From Halopseudomonas litoralis (GTDB taxonomy: Bacteria > Pseudomonadota > Gammaproteobacteria > Pseudomonadales > Pseudomonadaceae), in the NCBI RefSeq assembly GCF_900105005.1, contig NZ_LT629748.1, positions 2,046,001 to 2,110,000 of the forward strand: a DNA stretch of 64,000 bases, in the 5' to 3' direction. This document shows positions 44,299 through 53,141 of the stretch, piece after piece. The stretch's first letter is position 1. The number at the start of each line of letters is the position of its first letter. The translations under genes were made by a program, and so were the position numbers. Below the pieces are notes generated by a model. It did no database searches. It saw only the letters and a program-made list of their open reading frames with translations, and was not told the DNA's origin.

Positions 44299-46854
44299 TC
44301 ATTCGTTGTCGTACAGGGCGGAGCGGATACGGGCCGCTTTGCCGCGTTCGCGCTGGTCCATTACGCGGTTGATCATGCGCTCCAGCTCAGCAGAGTCGGT
44401 ACCAGCCGGGGCGGTAAGCTGGATGGTGATGGTGTCGCCCTGCACCACGACGGGGGCGCTGCCGCTCTGCAGGGGCGGGCGGCCATCCACGGCCAGTGCC
44501 TGCCCTGCCCCGCCGATGCCCAGCGCCAATGCACCGGCACCGGCCATGGCTTTGCCGGCCTTGAGGATGGACGCCAGCGGGCCGTCCTGACTGCGATCCA
44601 GCCCAGCCTGCAGGCCGGCCATGGTGTCATCGCCCAGGGCGGCGAAAACGCGGGACGGCGAGCGAATGCCGAGCTTGTCCTTGAACCAGCCGATGGCTTG
44701 GTCGCCGGCACCGGTGACTGCATTCTTGACGGCGCCGAGCCCATTCTTGATGCCGGTGACCAGGCCACTCATGAGCATGCCGCCGAACTCGGTGAACTTC
44801 CCGGGCAGGTCAACACCGAAGTAACCCATCACGCCCGCGAAGGCCTTGTAGAACAGGCCCAGCGGTGACCAGTTGATGATCAGGGCGCTGACGCCGAGGA
44901 TGCCGCCGTCGAAGGCGGCTTTGATTTCACTCCAGATGCCAGTGAAGAAGGTCAGCAGCGCATTGAAGGCGCTGTGCGCCACGGCGACCATGTCGGCCCA
45001 TAGCGCTTTGAGCCCGCCCACTACGCCATCCCAGTTGCGCCAGAGCATCCAGGCTGCCACGCCCAGCAGAGCGATGGCGGCGATGACGGCAAGTATCGGC
45101 CAGGTGGCTGCCCAGGTAGCGCCGGCGAACGTGACCATGGCGAATTTGATCATTGCCAGCGGGCCGATCAGGCTGGCCAGCACGAACGTGAGCGCGCCCA
45201 TAGCCGCAACGAATGCCAGTGTGTAGCCGACTATTTTGGCAATGGTACCGGCCAGCTCGGGGTTCTCCTGCATCCACTCACCCACGCCGCGTACAACGCC
45301 GGTCAGGCTCGTTATCAAGTTGCGGAGGGGGCCTTCGTTGGTGTCGGAAATGCTGATGCCTATTTCTTCCCAGGCGCTCTTCAGCCCCTTGAGATCGCCA
45401 CCGATATTGTCAGCCCGGGTTGCAGCCATGCGGGCGTTCTCGCCGGCGACTTTGTGCAGCTGGTCCAGCAAGTCATCCAGCCCGCCATCGGACATCTGAC
45501 CGACCAGCTCCGCCATACCGGAGCCGGCCTCGGCACCGAATATATCGGTGAGCAGCGCCTTGCGCTGGACGTTGCCCATGTCCTTAGTAGCGCTGTTCAG
45601 ATCGCGCAAAATGTCCGGCATGTCACGCATCTTGCCGTTGGAATCAGCCACTTGCAGACTCAGCGACTCCATGGCGTCGCGTCCCTTTTTGGCGGGGCCA
45701 GTCAGGCGATTCATCATGGCTCGCATAGCGGTACCGGCCTGGCTACCCTGAATACCGATGTTGCCCATGAGGCCTGCCATGGTGGCGGCCTGCTCCAGCG
45801 TCAGGTTGAGGTCTTCTGCGCCGCCCAGGTACTTCATTGTGTCGCCGAGCGATTCCAGGTTGACGTTGGCGCGCGCGGCGGTACCAGACAGGACGTCCGC
45901 CACGCGAGTGATATTGCCTTCTGTCTCAGGGTCGATCTTGAAAGCGCTGCTGATGTTGGATGCAATATCGGCGGTGCGCGCCAAGTCGGTGCCGTTGGCC
46001 AGCGCCAAGTTGAGAATGTCACCCATGGAGGCACTGATTGCTTCGGGCGTGAAGCCTGCGCGCGCAAGGAATGTTTGGCCGCCCCCCACTTCGGTGGCGC
46101 TGAAGGCGGTGCTCGCACCCAGCGCCCGGGCCTGATCCTTGAGCATCGTCATTTGATCGTCATCCTTGCCCAAGCGAGTAACCGCCTGCAGCTCGGACAT
46201 CTGTTCCCCGTAGCTGATACCTGGTGCGAGCATGCGACTGGCACCGAGCAGGCCGGCACCGCCCACAGCCATGCCACGCATACCAACCCCGGCCATACTG
46301 CCAGCGAATTGCTGGCTGCCGCGTAGATTGCCCAACTCTTGGTGATAACGCCGATGCTGTCCAGTAAGGCGTTTTAGCTTTGTGCCCTGGTTGGTAATCG
46401 CGGTATTGGTTTCGTTTATCTTGGTCTTTAACTGACGCTCATGCTCGCCCAGGTTGCTGGTGCTTACACCGGTCTCTCGGAGCTTGTCACGGAGCTTTTG
46501 CAGTGAGGTGCGGTGCTCGCCATGCTTGGTTTTGAGGCTTCTTGCTTTGCGAGCTGCAGCGTCGAACTCGTCGCGAAGCCCCTTCGATGCGGTCTCGGTT
46601 GAGCCCATCTGCCGCGCCAGCTCTCGCACTTTGTCTTGCTGCTGTTTAAGCTCATCGCCACTCTTGCGACTAGCCTCTTTCAGCGTCCTGAAGCTGCTGA
46701 TGTCCTTTTGCTGAGACTGCAAGCCCTTGAGGGTATCGCGGGTTTCCTTCAGAGATTTGGCCAGACTCCCGCTGCTGTCCATGATCCCACGGATCGGCTT
46801 GGTGGCCTTGTCGATCGCGGCCAGCACTACTTCCAGTTTAAGATCGCGCGCCAT
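44299..46854 (-). CDS. T: Tail tape measure protein gpT
   Basis: 851 residues. It sets tail length inside the tube during assembly. The N-terminal 200 residues are coiled coil, the TP901-type tape measure core follows (GAEDLNLTLEQAATMAGLMG; GSQAGTAMRAMMNRLTGPAK), then hydrophobic segments near 545-620 (LAGTIAKIVGYTLAFVAAMG) and a C-terminal region. Gene order E-E'-T-U-D is as in P2. Confidence 0.93.
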   Translation of the reverse strand: MARDLKLEVVLAAIDKATKPIRGIMDSSGSLAKSLKETRDTLKGLQSQQKDISSFRTLKEASRKSGDELKQQQDKVRELARQMGSTETASKGLRDEFDAAARKARSLKTKHGEHRTSLQKLRDKLRETGVSTSNLGEHERQLKTKINETNTAITNQGTKLKRLTGQHRRYHQELGNLRGSQQFAGSMAGVGMRGMAVGGAGLLGASRMLAPGISYGEQMSELQAVTRLGKDDDQMTMLKDQARALGASTAFSATEVGGGQTFLARAGFTPEAISASMGDILNLALANGTDLARTADIASNISSAFKIDPETEGNITRVADVLSGTAARANVNLESLGDTMKYLGGAEDLNLTLEQAATMAGLMGNIGIQGSQAGTAMRAMMNRLTGPAKKGRDAMESLSLQVADSNGKMRDMPDILRDLNSATKDMGNVQRKALLTDIFGAEAGSGMAELVGQMSDGGLDDLLDQLHKVAGENARMAATRADNIGGDLKGLKSAWEEIGISISDTNEGPLRNLITSLTGVVRGVGEWMQENPELAGTIAKIVGYTLAFVAAMGALTFVLASLIGPLAMIKFAMVTFAGATWAATWPILAVIAAIALLGVAAWMLWRNWDGVVGGLKALWADMVAVAHSAFNALLTFFTGIWSEIKAAFDGGILGVSALIINWSPLGLFYKAFAGVMGYFGVDLPGKFTEFGGMLMSGLVTGIKNGLGAVKNAVTGAGDQAIGWFKDKLGIRSPSRVFAALGDDTMAGLQAGLDRSQDGPLASILKAGKAMAGAGALALGIGGAGQALAVDGRPPLQSGSAPVVVQGDTITIQLTAPAGTDSAELERMINRVMDQRERGKAARIRSALYDNE

Positions 46855-46966
46855 GCTTGGTATCCGCTCGCTTGCGGGCGCGTTCGCGCCACTCCATCAA
46901 TTCGGCCAGGCCCAGCGGGTCCATGTCCGCCGGGGCCCAGTGGAAAACCATGGCCAGATCGGCCAT
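46838..46966 (-). CDS. E': Tail assembly protein E' (frameshift partner of E)
   Basis: 42 residues if started at ATG 46966 (MADLAMVFHWAPADMDPLGL ...). The frame continues upstream without stop to the slippery site in E, so the main product is probably the E+E' fusion made by a -1 frameshift, as in P2. Its end overlaps the start of T by 17 bases. Confidence 0.85.
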   Translation of the reverse strand: MADLAMVFHWAPADMDPLGLAELMEWRERARKRADTKHGARS

Positions 46967-46974
46967 GGCGTCTT

Positions 46975-47349
46975 CTACATGCCTTGGGATGCTTCCGCTT
47001 TCGCCGACTTCTGCAGCAAAAAACCGGAGACGGCGACCCCGCACTGGACCAGGTCGGCGGGGTCCATGCGGCCGATCTCGATGTCGGTGATGGTGGGCGT
47101 GGTGATGCGCGGCAGGACTTTGCGCAGCGCCAGTACGTCCATCTGCATCAGCTCGATCAGGGAGACACCGCGCAGCTCGCCGGCCATGGGCTTGCGCAGG
47201 GTGAGGCTGTCAATGCTGTGCTCGCCACGGACGATGGGGGTGTCCAGCTCGACGACTTCCATGTTGGGGTTCTTGGCGGCTTCGGCTTCAGGCGCTACAG
47301 CTGCCGGCTCGGCTTTCTGGGCGGCCTGATCGGTTTCTGGCTTGCTCAT
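46975..47349 (-). CDS. E: Tail assembly chaperone gpE
   Basis: 124 residues. VELDTPIVRGEHSIDSLTLR and PMAGELRGVSLIELMQMDVL match the Mu gp41/P2 gpE family. It chaperones the tape measure protein with its frameshifted form. The slippery TTTTTTG at 47017-47023 lies 16 codons before its stop. Confidence 0.92.
   Translation of the reverse strand: MSKPETDQAAQKAEPAAVAPEAEAAKNPNMEVVELDTPIVRGEHSIDSLTLRKPMAGELRGVSLIELMQMDVLALRKVLPRITTPTITDIEIGRMDPADLVQCGVAVSGFLLQKSAKAEASQGM
47017..47023 (-). other. Programmed -1 frameshift site in E
   Basis: T-TTT-TTG on the coding strand, in the zero frame GGT TTT TTG CTG. A -1 slip gives ...SGFF-AAEVGES and runs on into E'. The same heptamer is used in P2. Confidence 0.85.
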
Positions 47350-47418
47350 GGGGGTGGTGCTCCTTGGGTGTTGGTGTGCCGGCGGGCGACTGGCACCGCG
47401 CCGGTCTTGGGGTAATCG

Positions 47419-47934
47419 TTACAAGCCGATGGCGGCGCGCTGTTCAGCCAGGCGGTCTTCGCCGTCGACGATTTCGACCATGTTGAGGATGTCGATTTCG
47501 ACCAGCACTTCGTTGTCTACGGTCAGCTTGTAGTAGCTGCAGGTGGTGGTGACGGTCTGCTCGGTGTCTTCGCCAACTTCTGCGTCACCCATGCCGATCT
47601 CTTCATGGCGGCCGCGCACCACCAGCTCGACTGCGCTGACTTCGCCGGTGTCGTCGCGCTGGTAGGCGCCGGCAAAGCGCAGCAGCACGCCGTCGGCACG
47701 GGTGATGCCGAACTGGCGGAAGACCTGGACGTCGAGGCCGCCGGTAGTCCATTCCAGCTGGATGCCATCGTCGCCTAGGCCCAGGTCGACTTTCACGGGG
47801 CCGTTCATGCCGGCGGCGCGGAAGGCTTCCATCTTGCGGGCAAGCGTGGGCAGGGTGACTGTTTTGGCCAGGCCAACGTAGCTTTCGCCGTCGTTGAACA
47901 GGTTCATGTTTTTGAGTTTGCGGGGCAATGCCAT
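47419..47934 (-). CDS. FII: Major tail tube protein gpFII
   Basis: 171 residues. MALPRKLKNMNLFNDGESYV at the start and MEAFRAAGMNGPVKVDLGLG are P2 FII marks. It polymerises into the tube inside the sheath. It lies 15 bases downstream of FI. Confidence 0.95.
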   Translation of the reverse strand: MALPRKLKNMNLFNDGESYVGLAKTVTLPTLARKMEAFRAAGMNGPVKVDLGLGDDGIQLEWTTGGLDVQVFRQFGITRADGVLLRFAGAYQRDDTGEVSAVELVVRGRHEEIGMGDAEVGEDTEQTVTTTCSYYKLTVDNEVLVEIDILNMVEIVDGEDRLAEQRAAIGL

Positions 47935-47949
47935 GGCTGTTCTCTCCGG

Positions 47950-49119
47950 TTAGGCGTTGATGCGGCTGGCAAAGTCCACCAGGTAGCGGTCGGTGATGCG
48001 CTGACGCAGGCTGAGATCTTCCAGCGGCGGCACGGGGGTGTAGTCGTAGTCAATGCGCAGTTTGCCGGCTTTGAGTGTTTCGGCGGTGTTGGCGCTTTCG
48101 TCATACCAGGCGCTGCCGTCGATGATGTAGCCCAGGGCTTTCCACTCGCGGAATTTGGCGTTGATGCCTTCGATGATGTCTTTCACCAGCGAGGGGTGCA
48201 TGGGCTTGTCGATGGCCCACAGGTGCGCTTCGGCCATGGTGTCGGCGATGACATGGGCGGTGCGGGTGTAGTTCTCGAAGGCGAACAGCGGATCTTCGCT
48301 GCAGGTGCGCGAGCCCCAGAAGCGGTAGCCGCCCTGCTGGATGAGCGTGGTGACGTCGTTCTGGTTGAGGTAGCCGGCGTCGGTGGCTGGGTTCTGCAGG
48401 TCCCAGAACACGTCTTTGTCGATGCCGGTAACGCCGTTGACCGGGACGTTGGACAGGGTTTTGTGCCAGCCGACGGTCTGGTCGATCTTGGCGCGCAGGC
48501 CGAGGGCGCGGGCGACGGCGTAGGCTGTGTCGGTTGCGCTGGTGGCGGTATTCCAGGACTCGAAGTCCGGCCAGATCAGCATCAACTCGCGTCCGCCGAA
48601 GCTGTCGCGGTAGGCAACGGCCGCTTCTTTGTCGGCACACTCCCAGGCGCTGGCGTATACGAACGCGCGCAGCTGCTGTGCCAGCGCGACCAGGGCGGTG
48701 GTGACGGCTTCGCTGTCGAGGCCGGGCACGCCCAGAATACGCGGAGTGACGCCCAGTCGGGCCTTGGCTGCGAGCAGTGCTTGCATACCGGTGTATTGGC
48801 CGCCTTCTACGCCGCCGATGATGTTGGTGGTGGTGGCGGATTCGTCGTCGCCCTCTTCCACGCGCACAACAATGGTGAATGGTGCGGTTTGGTCGGCAAT
48901 GGCCCGCAGGCTGCGCGCCAGGGTGCCTTGGGTGCCGGCGTTGCCAATGGCGCCGTGCACGTTGGTGAGCAGGACGGGTTTGTTCAGCGGGAATACCGCT
49001 TCGTCGGCGTCATCGCCCGTGCACACCATGCCAACCACGGCGGTGGAGATGGTGCGGATCGGGCGTGTGCCTTCGTTGATCTCGATGACGCGGACGCCGT
49101 GATGGTATTGATCGGGCAT
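47950..49119 (-). CDS. FI: Tail sheath protein gpFI
   Basis: 389 residues. The contractile sheath signature starts YHHGVRVIEINEGTRPIRTI and includes DFESWNTATSA and FWGSRTCSEDPLFAFENYTR. It is the first gene of the FI-FII-E-T-U-D operon, 80 bases after a TGTAG-N9-CTACA dyad and behind a terminator. Confidence 0.95.
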   Translation of the reverse strand: MPDQYHHGVRVIEINEGTRPIRTISTAVVGMVCTGDDADEAVFPLNKPVLLTNVHGAIGNAGTQGTLARSLRAIADQTAPFTIVVRVEEGDDESATTTNIIGGVEGGQYTGMQALLAAKARLGVTPRILGVPGLDSEAVTTALVALAQQLRAFVYASAWECADKEAAVAYRDSFGGRELMLIWPDFESWNTATSATDTAYAVARALGLRAKIDQTVGWHKTLSNVPVNGVTGIDKDVFWDLQNPATDAGYLNQNDVTTLIQQGGYRFWGSRTCSEDPLFAFENYTRTAHVIADTMAEAHLWAIDKPMHPSLVKDIIEGINAKFREWKALGYIIDGSAWYDESANTAETLKAGKLRIDYDYTPVPPLEDLSLRQRITDRYLVDFASRINA

Positions 49120-49199
49120 GGTGGGTTCCCTGCAATGGGTGGGTTACTGTCAGGGGTTCATGCTGTCGCGTGGGCGCGTGGATTGGGAGCAGGGGTAGT

Positions 49200-49218
49200 T
49201 GTAGCGGTGCGTTCTACA
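49200..49218 (-). promoter_or_regulatory. Ogr-type activator dyad upstream of FI
   Basis: TGTAG-CGGTGCGTT-CTACA. It is the same dyad as upstream of V. P2 Ogr sites are TGT-N12-ACA near -55; here the spacing is N13. It is placed to drive the FI operon. Confidence 0.65.
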
Positions 49219-49225
49219 GGGCAGA

Positions 49226-49245
49226 AACCCCGCGATGGCGGGGTT
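49226..49245 (-). terminator. Terminator after the tail-fibre operon
   Basis: AACCCCGC-loop-GCGGGGTT, 8-bp stem with a four-base loop. Reading leftward it ends the fibre transcripts before the FI promoter; a T-rich end exists on the plus side too. Confidence 0.75.
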
Positions 49246-49261
49246 CTTTGTGGCATGCGGG

Positions 49262-49534
49262 TCAGTCTTGGCTCAGCAGCGCCGCCACGTCCGGGTTGTC
49301 TGCGAGGAACGCGGCCAGCTTGGCGACAGGGTCGCCGCCCTTCGGCCGGGGCTGGTTGATCAGGTCCCACCTTACGCCGTTCCATCGAGGCCGATGCCCT
49401 TCGGGCACATCATCCGGCGGGGCTACGGCAGTAGTGCGGGCTGGCATAAGCCAGACGCCGGGCTCCAGCGGGCTTTCGTCCGCCTCGGTCTGGCCTTGGT
49501 AGATGCCTGCTGCGTCGTACTGGTAAACGATCAT
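49262..49534 (-). CDS. Tail fibre-associated protein (assembly-like)
   Basis: 90 residues (MIVYQYDAAGIYQGQTEADE ... ALLSQD). The phrase PPDDVPEGHRPRWNGVRWDL is typical of small proteins coded after phage tail fibres that help assembly. It stands where P2 gene G lies. Confidence 0.72.
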   Translation of the reverse strand: MIVYQYDAAGIYQGQTEADESPLEPGVWLMPARTTAVAPPDDVPEGHRPRWNGVRWDLINQPRPKGGDPVAKLAAFLADNPDVAALLSQD

Positions 49535-49543
49535 GGGCGCTCC

Positions 49544-51097
49544 TTAGAATTTTATGCAACCGAGCATGGCCATGTTGCGCGGGCGGGTTTCGGAGCCGCC
49601 AGTGGCCTCCACCTCGATGCTGTGGTTGTGGGTGCCGGCGGAGCCGACTGATACCGTGTGGGTGTGCGCTCCGCCGGTGCCGATGGAAACGGAGTGGGTG
49701 TGGTTGCCTGCAGCTTCAATCCTGTCGCTACTCCACCCTGAGCCTTGGCTCTCGTCATCCAGGCCGCGACCGCCGCCGCCGGCGGCTTGTCCGCTCAGCC
49801 GGTGATTGTGATGGCCTGATAACCCGGTGGTTGCCCCGTGGCTGTGACTCCCCGCCGTGGCCGCTGTCCCCGTGTGCGCGTGAGCGCCTGCGCTGCCAGC
49901 CGAGCCTTGGTGCGCGTGGGATTGGAGCTCGCCGGCCTGGCTGCTGCCGAACTCACGCCCACCGTCCGCGCCACGCCCATCATCCCAGCCGCGCAGGAAC
50001 TCGCCGCGCAGATCCGGAAGGTTGAACGTTGTGAAGCCGTTACCAGCACCAAAGGCCGTGCCTATCGCGGCGAACAGATCAGCGTAGGCGGATCGGCTGA
50101 CGGCCGCGCCGTTCGCCTTCAGCCAACCGGTGGGGGCTGTGTTGCGGGCGAAGTGGGCAATCATTCCTGATGGCGCCATGTGGCGCGTTTCTGCCTTGCT
50201 GAAAACGTCCAGATTGGCGCGTGCCGCTGGTCTGCTGTCCAGGTCGGACAGGTTCTTGCTGCGCTCCAGTGGTGACGGGGCGAAGCCGGTTGGCTCGTTC
50301 TGGGCGGCGATCAGCTTGGTGCCGCCAGGATAGCTTTGCCCCAGCACGATGCGGGTGACGCTGTCAGGTTCCGGCGCCTTCTGCCAGCGGTTTGCGCCGG
50401 CGCCCTCATACAGGCGCAGACCGTCGACGTAGACCGCCAGCCCGCGGGTGGTCACTACGGCCAGATCCACCAGCGTCTGGCTGTCGGCCAGTGTCTGCTC
50501 TTCGTCGATGGTGTTGACGGTGATGTTGATGTCGTCCGGGTCGCTCCAGACGATGTCGCCGTCGGCGTTGCTGGCCTTCTTGGCGATCTGACCGGTGGTG
50601 CCGCCGGGCAGCAGTGTGGCCATGGTGACGTTGTTGATTATCCAGGTGTGGGTCGCTACGGCAACGTTCGGGTCTATCTGGAGGGTGACAACGCTGGCGT
50701 TGGTTACCAGGAACTCGAAGCGCACCACGGTATCGGCAAAGGCGCCTTCGCTGTCAGAGGGCTTGTAGGTTTCAGGCAGGTTGCCCACGGCAAACAGGCC
50801 GCCCTGCTCGTCGAAGATACCTATCTCGCGCAGAGTGAAGCCGCCGACGCTAGCCGGGATGATCAGTTCGGCGGAGTACCTGTTGTCGCGCTCGGGGTCG
50901 GCGTACACGCGGTTGATCTCGGCGCGAAAACGCTCGCGTACCAGGCCGGTTGCGTCAGCCTGGTCATCGATGTCAACCGGGTTGCCATTGCCATCGCCTA
51001 CGGCCATTTCGACGATGTTGATTGGCTGTCCTGCAGCCTCGGCCGCAGCCATGCGCTGCAGGCCGTGAGCGGTGTGAATCGATTTGAATGTGGGCAT
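49544..51097 (-). CDS. Collar-type tail fibre, P2 gpH-like
   Basis: 517 residues. The N-terminal 160 residues are the phage tail-collar fibre domain (TAHGLQRMAAAEAAGQPINI; AELIIPASVGGFTLREIGIF). After a middle region comes a tail collar domain (GMIAHFARNTAPTGWLKANG; FNLPDLRGEFLRGWDDG). The end is rich in H-x-H motifs (HAHQG, HAHTG, HSHG, HHNH, HTHS, HTHT, HNHS), which in other phage fibres bind iron along a trimer tip. It is a conventional second receptor-binding protein beside the DGR-varied one. Confidence 0.9.
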   Translation of the reverse strand: MPTFKSIHTAHGLQRMAAAEAAGQPINIVEMAVGDGNGNPVDIDDQADATGLVRERFRAEINRVYADPERDNRYSAELIIPASVGGFTLREIGIFDEQGGLFAVGNLPETYKPSDSEGAFADTVVRFEFLVTNASVVTLQIDPNVAVATHTWIINNVTMATLLPGGTTGQIAKKASNADGDIVWSDPDDINITVNTIDEEQTLADSQTLVDLAVVTTRGLAVYVDGLRLYEGAGANRWQKAPEPDSVTRIVLGQSYPGGTKLIAAQNEPTGFAPSPLERSKNLSDLDSRPAARANLDVFSKAETRHMAPSGMIAHFARNTAPTGWLKANGAAVSRSAYADLFAAIGTAFGAGNGFTTFNLPDLRGEFLRGWDDGRGADGGREFGSSQAGELQSHAHQGSAGSAGAHAHTGTAATAGSHSHGATTGLSGHHNHRLSGQAAGGGGRGLDDESQGSGWSSDRIEAAGNHTHSVSIGTGGAHTHTVSVGSAGTHNHSIEVEATGGSETRPRNMAMLGCIKF

Positions 51098-51120
51098 GTA
51101 GTGCTCCTTTGTGCTTTACG

Positions 51121-51534
51121 TCAGCTGAGGCCCAGCGCCTTTCTGGCTTCCTTTTCGCTCATGCCCAGGCCGTACTTGGTCATGAGGGCGTTCACTGCGA
51201 ATTGAGGGCTGTGGTAGTTGCCCGTTTTCAGCTGGATGCGGTATGCGCGGATCTCGCCCCACTTCCGGTAGTACTTGTTGCTGCTCAGCCTGCTGTGGAC
51301 GAAGGGTCCAAAGAGGGCGATCAGGCCCCAGCCGGGCTGCACGAACACGCCCAGGACGCCAGCAATGGCAAAGGTGGCAAACATTGCGTAATACCACTGT
51401 CGAACGTGGAACTTCTCGTGCTCAAGCAACCCTTTGTCATGGCGGTACTTCTCCAATATCTGGATCTTCCACATGCGGGCCTTGCCGCCCCAGCCGTCCA
51501 GATCGCGCTTGAATTTCAGGGAGTAATATTTCAT
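51121..51534 (-). CDS. HEKFH-motif membrane protein next to the DGR
   Basis: 137 residues with two adjacent hydrophobic segments (YYAMFATFAIAGVLGVFVQP; WGLIALFGPFV). Before them, LLEHEKFHVRQWYY contains HExxH, the zinc-peptidase motif. Basic elsewhere. It lies between the fibre gene and the 79-residue gene. Whether it has peptidase activity is unknown; related short proteins may exist in other prophages. Confidence 0.6.
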   Translation of the reverse strand: MKYYSLKFKRDLDGWGGKARMWKIQILEKYRHDKGLLEHEKFHVRQWYYAMFATFAIAGVLGVFVQPGWGLIALFGPFVHSRLSSNKYYRKWGEIRAYRIQLKTGNYHSPQFAVNALMTKYGLGMSEKEARKALGLS

Positions 51535-51555
51535 TTCGTGCTCCTGGTGCCGGGC

Positions 51556-51795
51556 TTACGCGCCCGGCCATGGATACATGGACTTGATCTCTGTGTAGCG
51601 AGCCAGGCCGGCAGCGCGAGCCGCTTGGGCTTCGTCAATCAGGCCTTCGGCCTCCAGCCGATTGGCTTCTGCAAAGTGGCGATCTGAGCCGATCTCTGGG
51701 TGTGCGTAGGCGCACAGGCGGCGCTGCTCAGTGATGCGGATAGCCCAGTCGCTGTGGCTTTCTTGCGGGGCTTGCTGGTCGTTGGCTTCAGTCAT
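51556..51795 (-). CDS. Small phage protein after the reverse transcriptase
   Basis: 79 residues (MTEANDQQAPQESHSDWAIR ...), overlapping the RT stop by eight bases, so probably cotranslated with it. It has a central helix (NRLEAEGLIDEAQAARAAGL). No family is recognised; a DGR accessory role is possible only by position. Confidence 0.6.
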   Translation of the reverse strand: MTEANDQQAPQESHSDWAIRITEQRRLCAYAHPEIGSDRHFAEANRLEAEGLIDEAQAARAAGLARYTEIKSMYPWPGA

Positions 51796-52843
51796 GATCT
51801 TCTCTCCGGAATGGTCGGTCTTTCAGGTACTTGCTGATGGCGGGTATCGCTTCGCCATGGCGGGCATGTGCTATCCAGCTGGATAGCTGTTGATGAATGT
51901 CAGGGAAGCCGATTGTGCGGTTGGCGTACTGGCGCTGAAGGCGCCGGACGCGGCGCTTGAAACGCTTCAGGCTAGCCTTGCGCAGCCGCCGCTTGTGCGG
52001 CCACAGGTGATAGCCGAGGAAGTCGAGCCCGCGGCCGTGGGTGGTGGCGATCGGGAAGATGACCGTTTTGTGGTTCAGCTCCAGGCTCAGGTTGCGATCA
52101 AGCCAGGCTTCAATATCCAGCCGTAGCGCCTGCAGGTGCCGCTTGTCTGGGTGCAGGACAATGAAGTCATCCATGTAACGGCAATACCACTTTTCGCGCA
52201 GCCGGCATTTGACGTGCTGGTCGAGCGCGTCCAGGTAGACGTTGGCCATCAGCTGGCTGGTTAGGTTGCCGATGGGGATGCCGCGACCCGGCGTGCTTGG
52301 CTCGCTGTAGCTGTCGATAATGTTGTCCAGCAGCTGGAGGATGCGCTTGTCGCTGATCTTACGGCGGATCAGGCGCTTCAGGGCTGCATGCTCGACGCTG
52401 GGGAAGTACTTGCGCACATCGGCCTTGAGCGCGTAGAGACTGCCGTGACGGCGCAAGCAGTCGCGCATCATGGCCTGGGCGTAATCAGCCCCAGCGTGGG
52501 CTCCCTTGCCGTCCCGGCAGGCGTAGCTGTGCGCAATAAAGCTGCGTTCCCACAGCGGCTCCAGCAGCTCCATTAGGGCGTGCTGGACGACGCGGTCGCG
52601 GAATTCGGTGAGCGCGGTGATGGTGCGCACCTTGGGCTCGCTTACCTGGAATGACCGGTAGCCGCCGGTGCGGTACTGGCCCCAGATCAACTCGTTCTGC
52701 AGCTGGATCAGGTTGCCTTCGAGATCCCGCTCGAAGTTCAGGCAGGGCCATGACTTGCGCTTGCCCTTGCGGGCTCGCCTGTACGCACGGTAAAGCGCGT
52801 CAAAGGTGATGATCTGTTCAAACAATCCGTTGTGGGTTTTCAT
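51788..52843 (-). CDS. Diversity-generating retroelement reverse transcriptase
   Basis: 351 residues from ATG 52843, with AAGGAC before it; the frame opens further upstream to 52978 through the template RNA spacer. RT motifs: LKADVRKYFPSV (D142), GIPIGNLTSQLMANVYLD, and the catalytic YMDD at 223-226, then LNHKTVIFPI and GLDFLGYHLW. The IGNLTSQ form is characteristic of DGR RTs, which lack the QG..SP of retrons and group II introns. It copies the template repeat with errors at adenines and sends the cDNA to the variable repeat. No maturase or endonuclease domain. Confidence 0.95.
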   Translation of the reverse strand: MKTHNGLFEQIITFDALYRAYRRARKGKRKSWPCLNFERDLEGNLIQLQNELIWGQYRTGGYRSFQVSEPKVRTITALTEFRDRVVQHALMELLEPLWERSFIAHSYACRDGKGAHAGADYAQAMMRDCLRRHGSLYALKADVRKYFPSVEHAALKRLIRRKISDKRILQLLDNIIDSYSEPSTPGRGIPIGNLTSQLMANVYLDALDQHVKCRLREKWYCRYMDDFIVLHPDKRHLQALRLDIEAWLDRNLSLELNHKTVIFPIATTHGRGLDFLGYHLWPHKRRLRKASLKRFKRRVRRLQRQYANRTIGFPDIHQQLSSWIAHARHGEAIPAISKYLKDRPFRREDHD

Positions 52844-52996
52844 GCTTGTCCTTGGGGGCGCAGCCGACAGGCTTCCCGGTGCGGTACCACGCGCCGGCTG
52901 CTGAGGTTTTTTCGCCTTGCGGCGGGGATCTGACATCCTTTCGATCGAGCACTGGAGCTGTCGCCGTAACGGCAGCACTTCTGGCTCGTCAAGGAT
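52844..52996 (-). ncRNA. DGR template RNA, 3' spacer to the RT gene
   Basis: About 150 bases between template repeat and RT start with no independent gene. In known DGRs this stretch is part of the template RNA needed for priming. An open frame passes through it but ends in shifted, improbable protein sequence. Confidence 0.6.
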
Positions 52997-52999
52997 CGG

Positions 53000-53120
53000 A
53001 AGCGGAGACGGAAGCCACGATTCGAATTCGAATTCGTGCGGTCGTTGTTGAGGTTCAACGCGGCCAGGCCAGCATTGCCCGCGTTATTCCAATTCCCGCC
53101 GCGATTCGGCATGCGCTCAC
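53000..53120 (-). repeat. DGR template repeat (TR)
   Basis: 121 bases, repeated at 53556-53676 with 10 differences. All 10 (53021, 53027, 53037, 53045, 53046, 53054, 53075, 53088, 53094, 53106) are adenines on the coding strand of TR. Translated, it gives a run of AAY asparagine codons (NRGGNWNNAGNAG ... LNNDRTNSNSNRGF), the mark of a mutable template. Confidence 0.96.
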
Positions 53121-53141
53121 TGTTGACGCCAGACCCTTCTC

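Noticed and set aside
51788..52978. Reverse transcriptase as a retron or group II intron
   Set aside because: No msr/msd-like structure, maturase or endonuclease domain; IGNLTSQ motif, adjacent avd and TR/VR pair identify a DGR.
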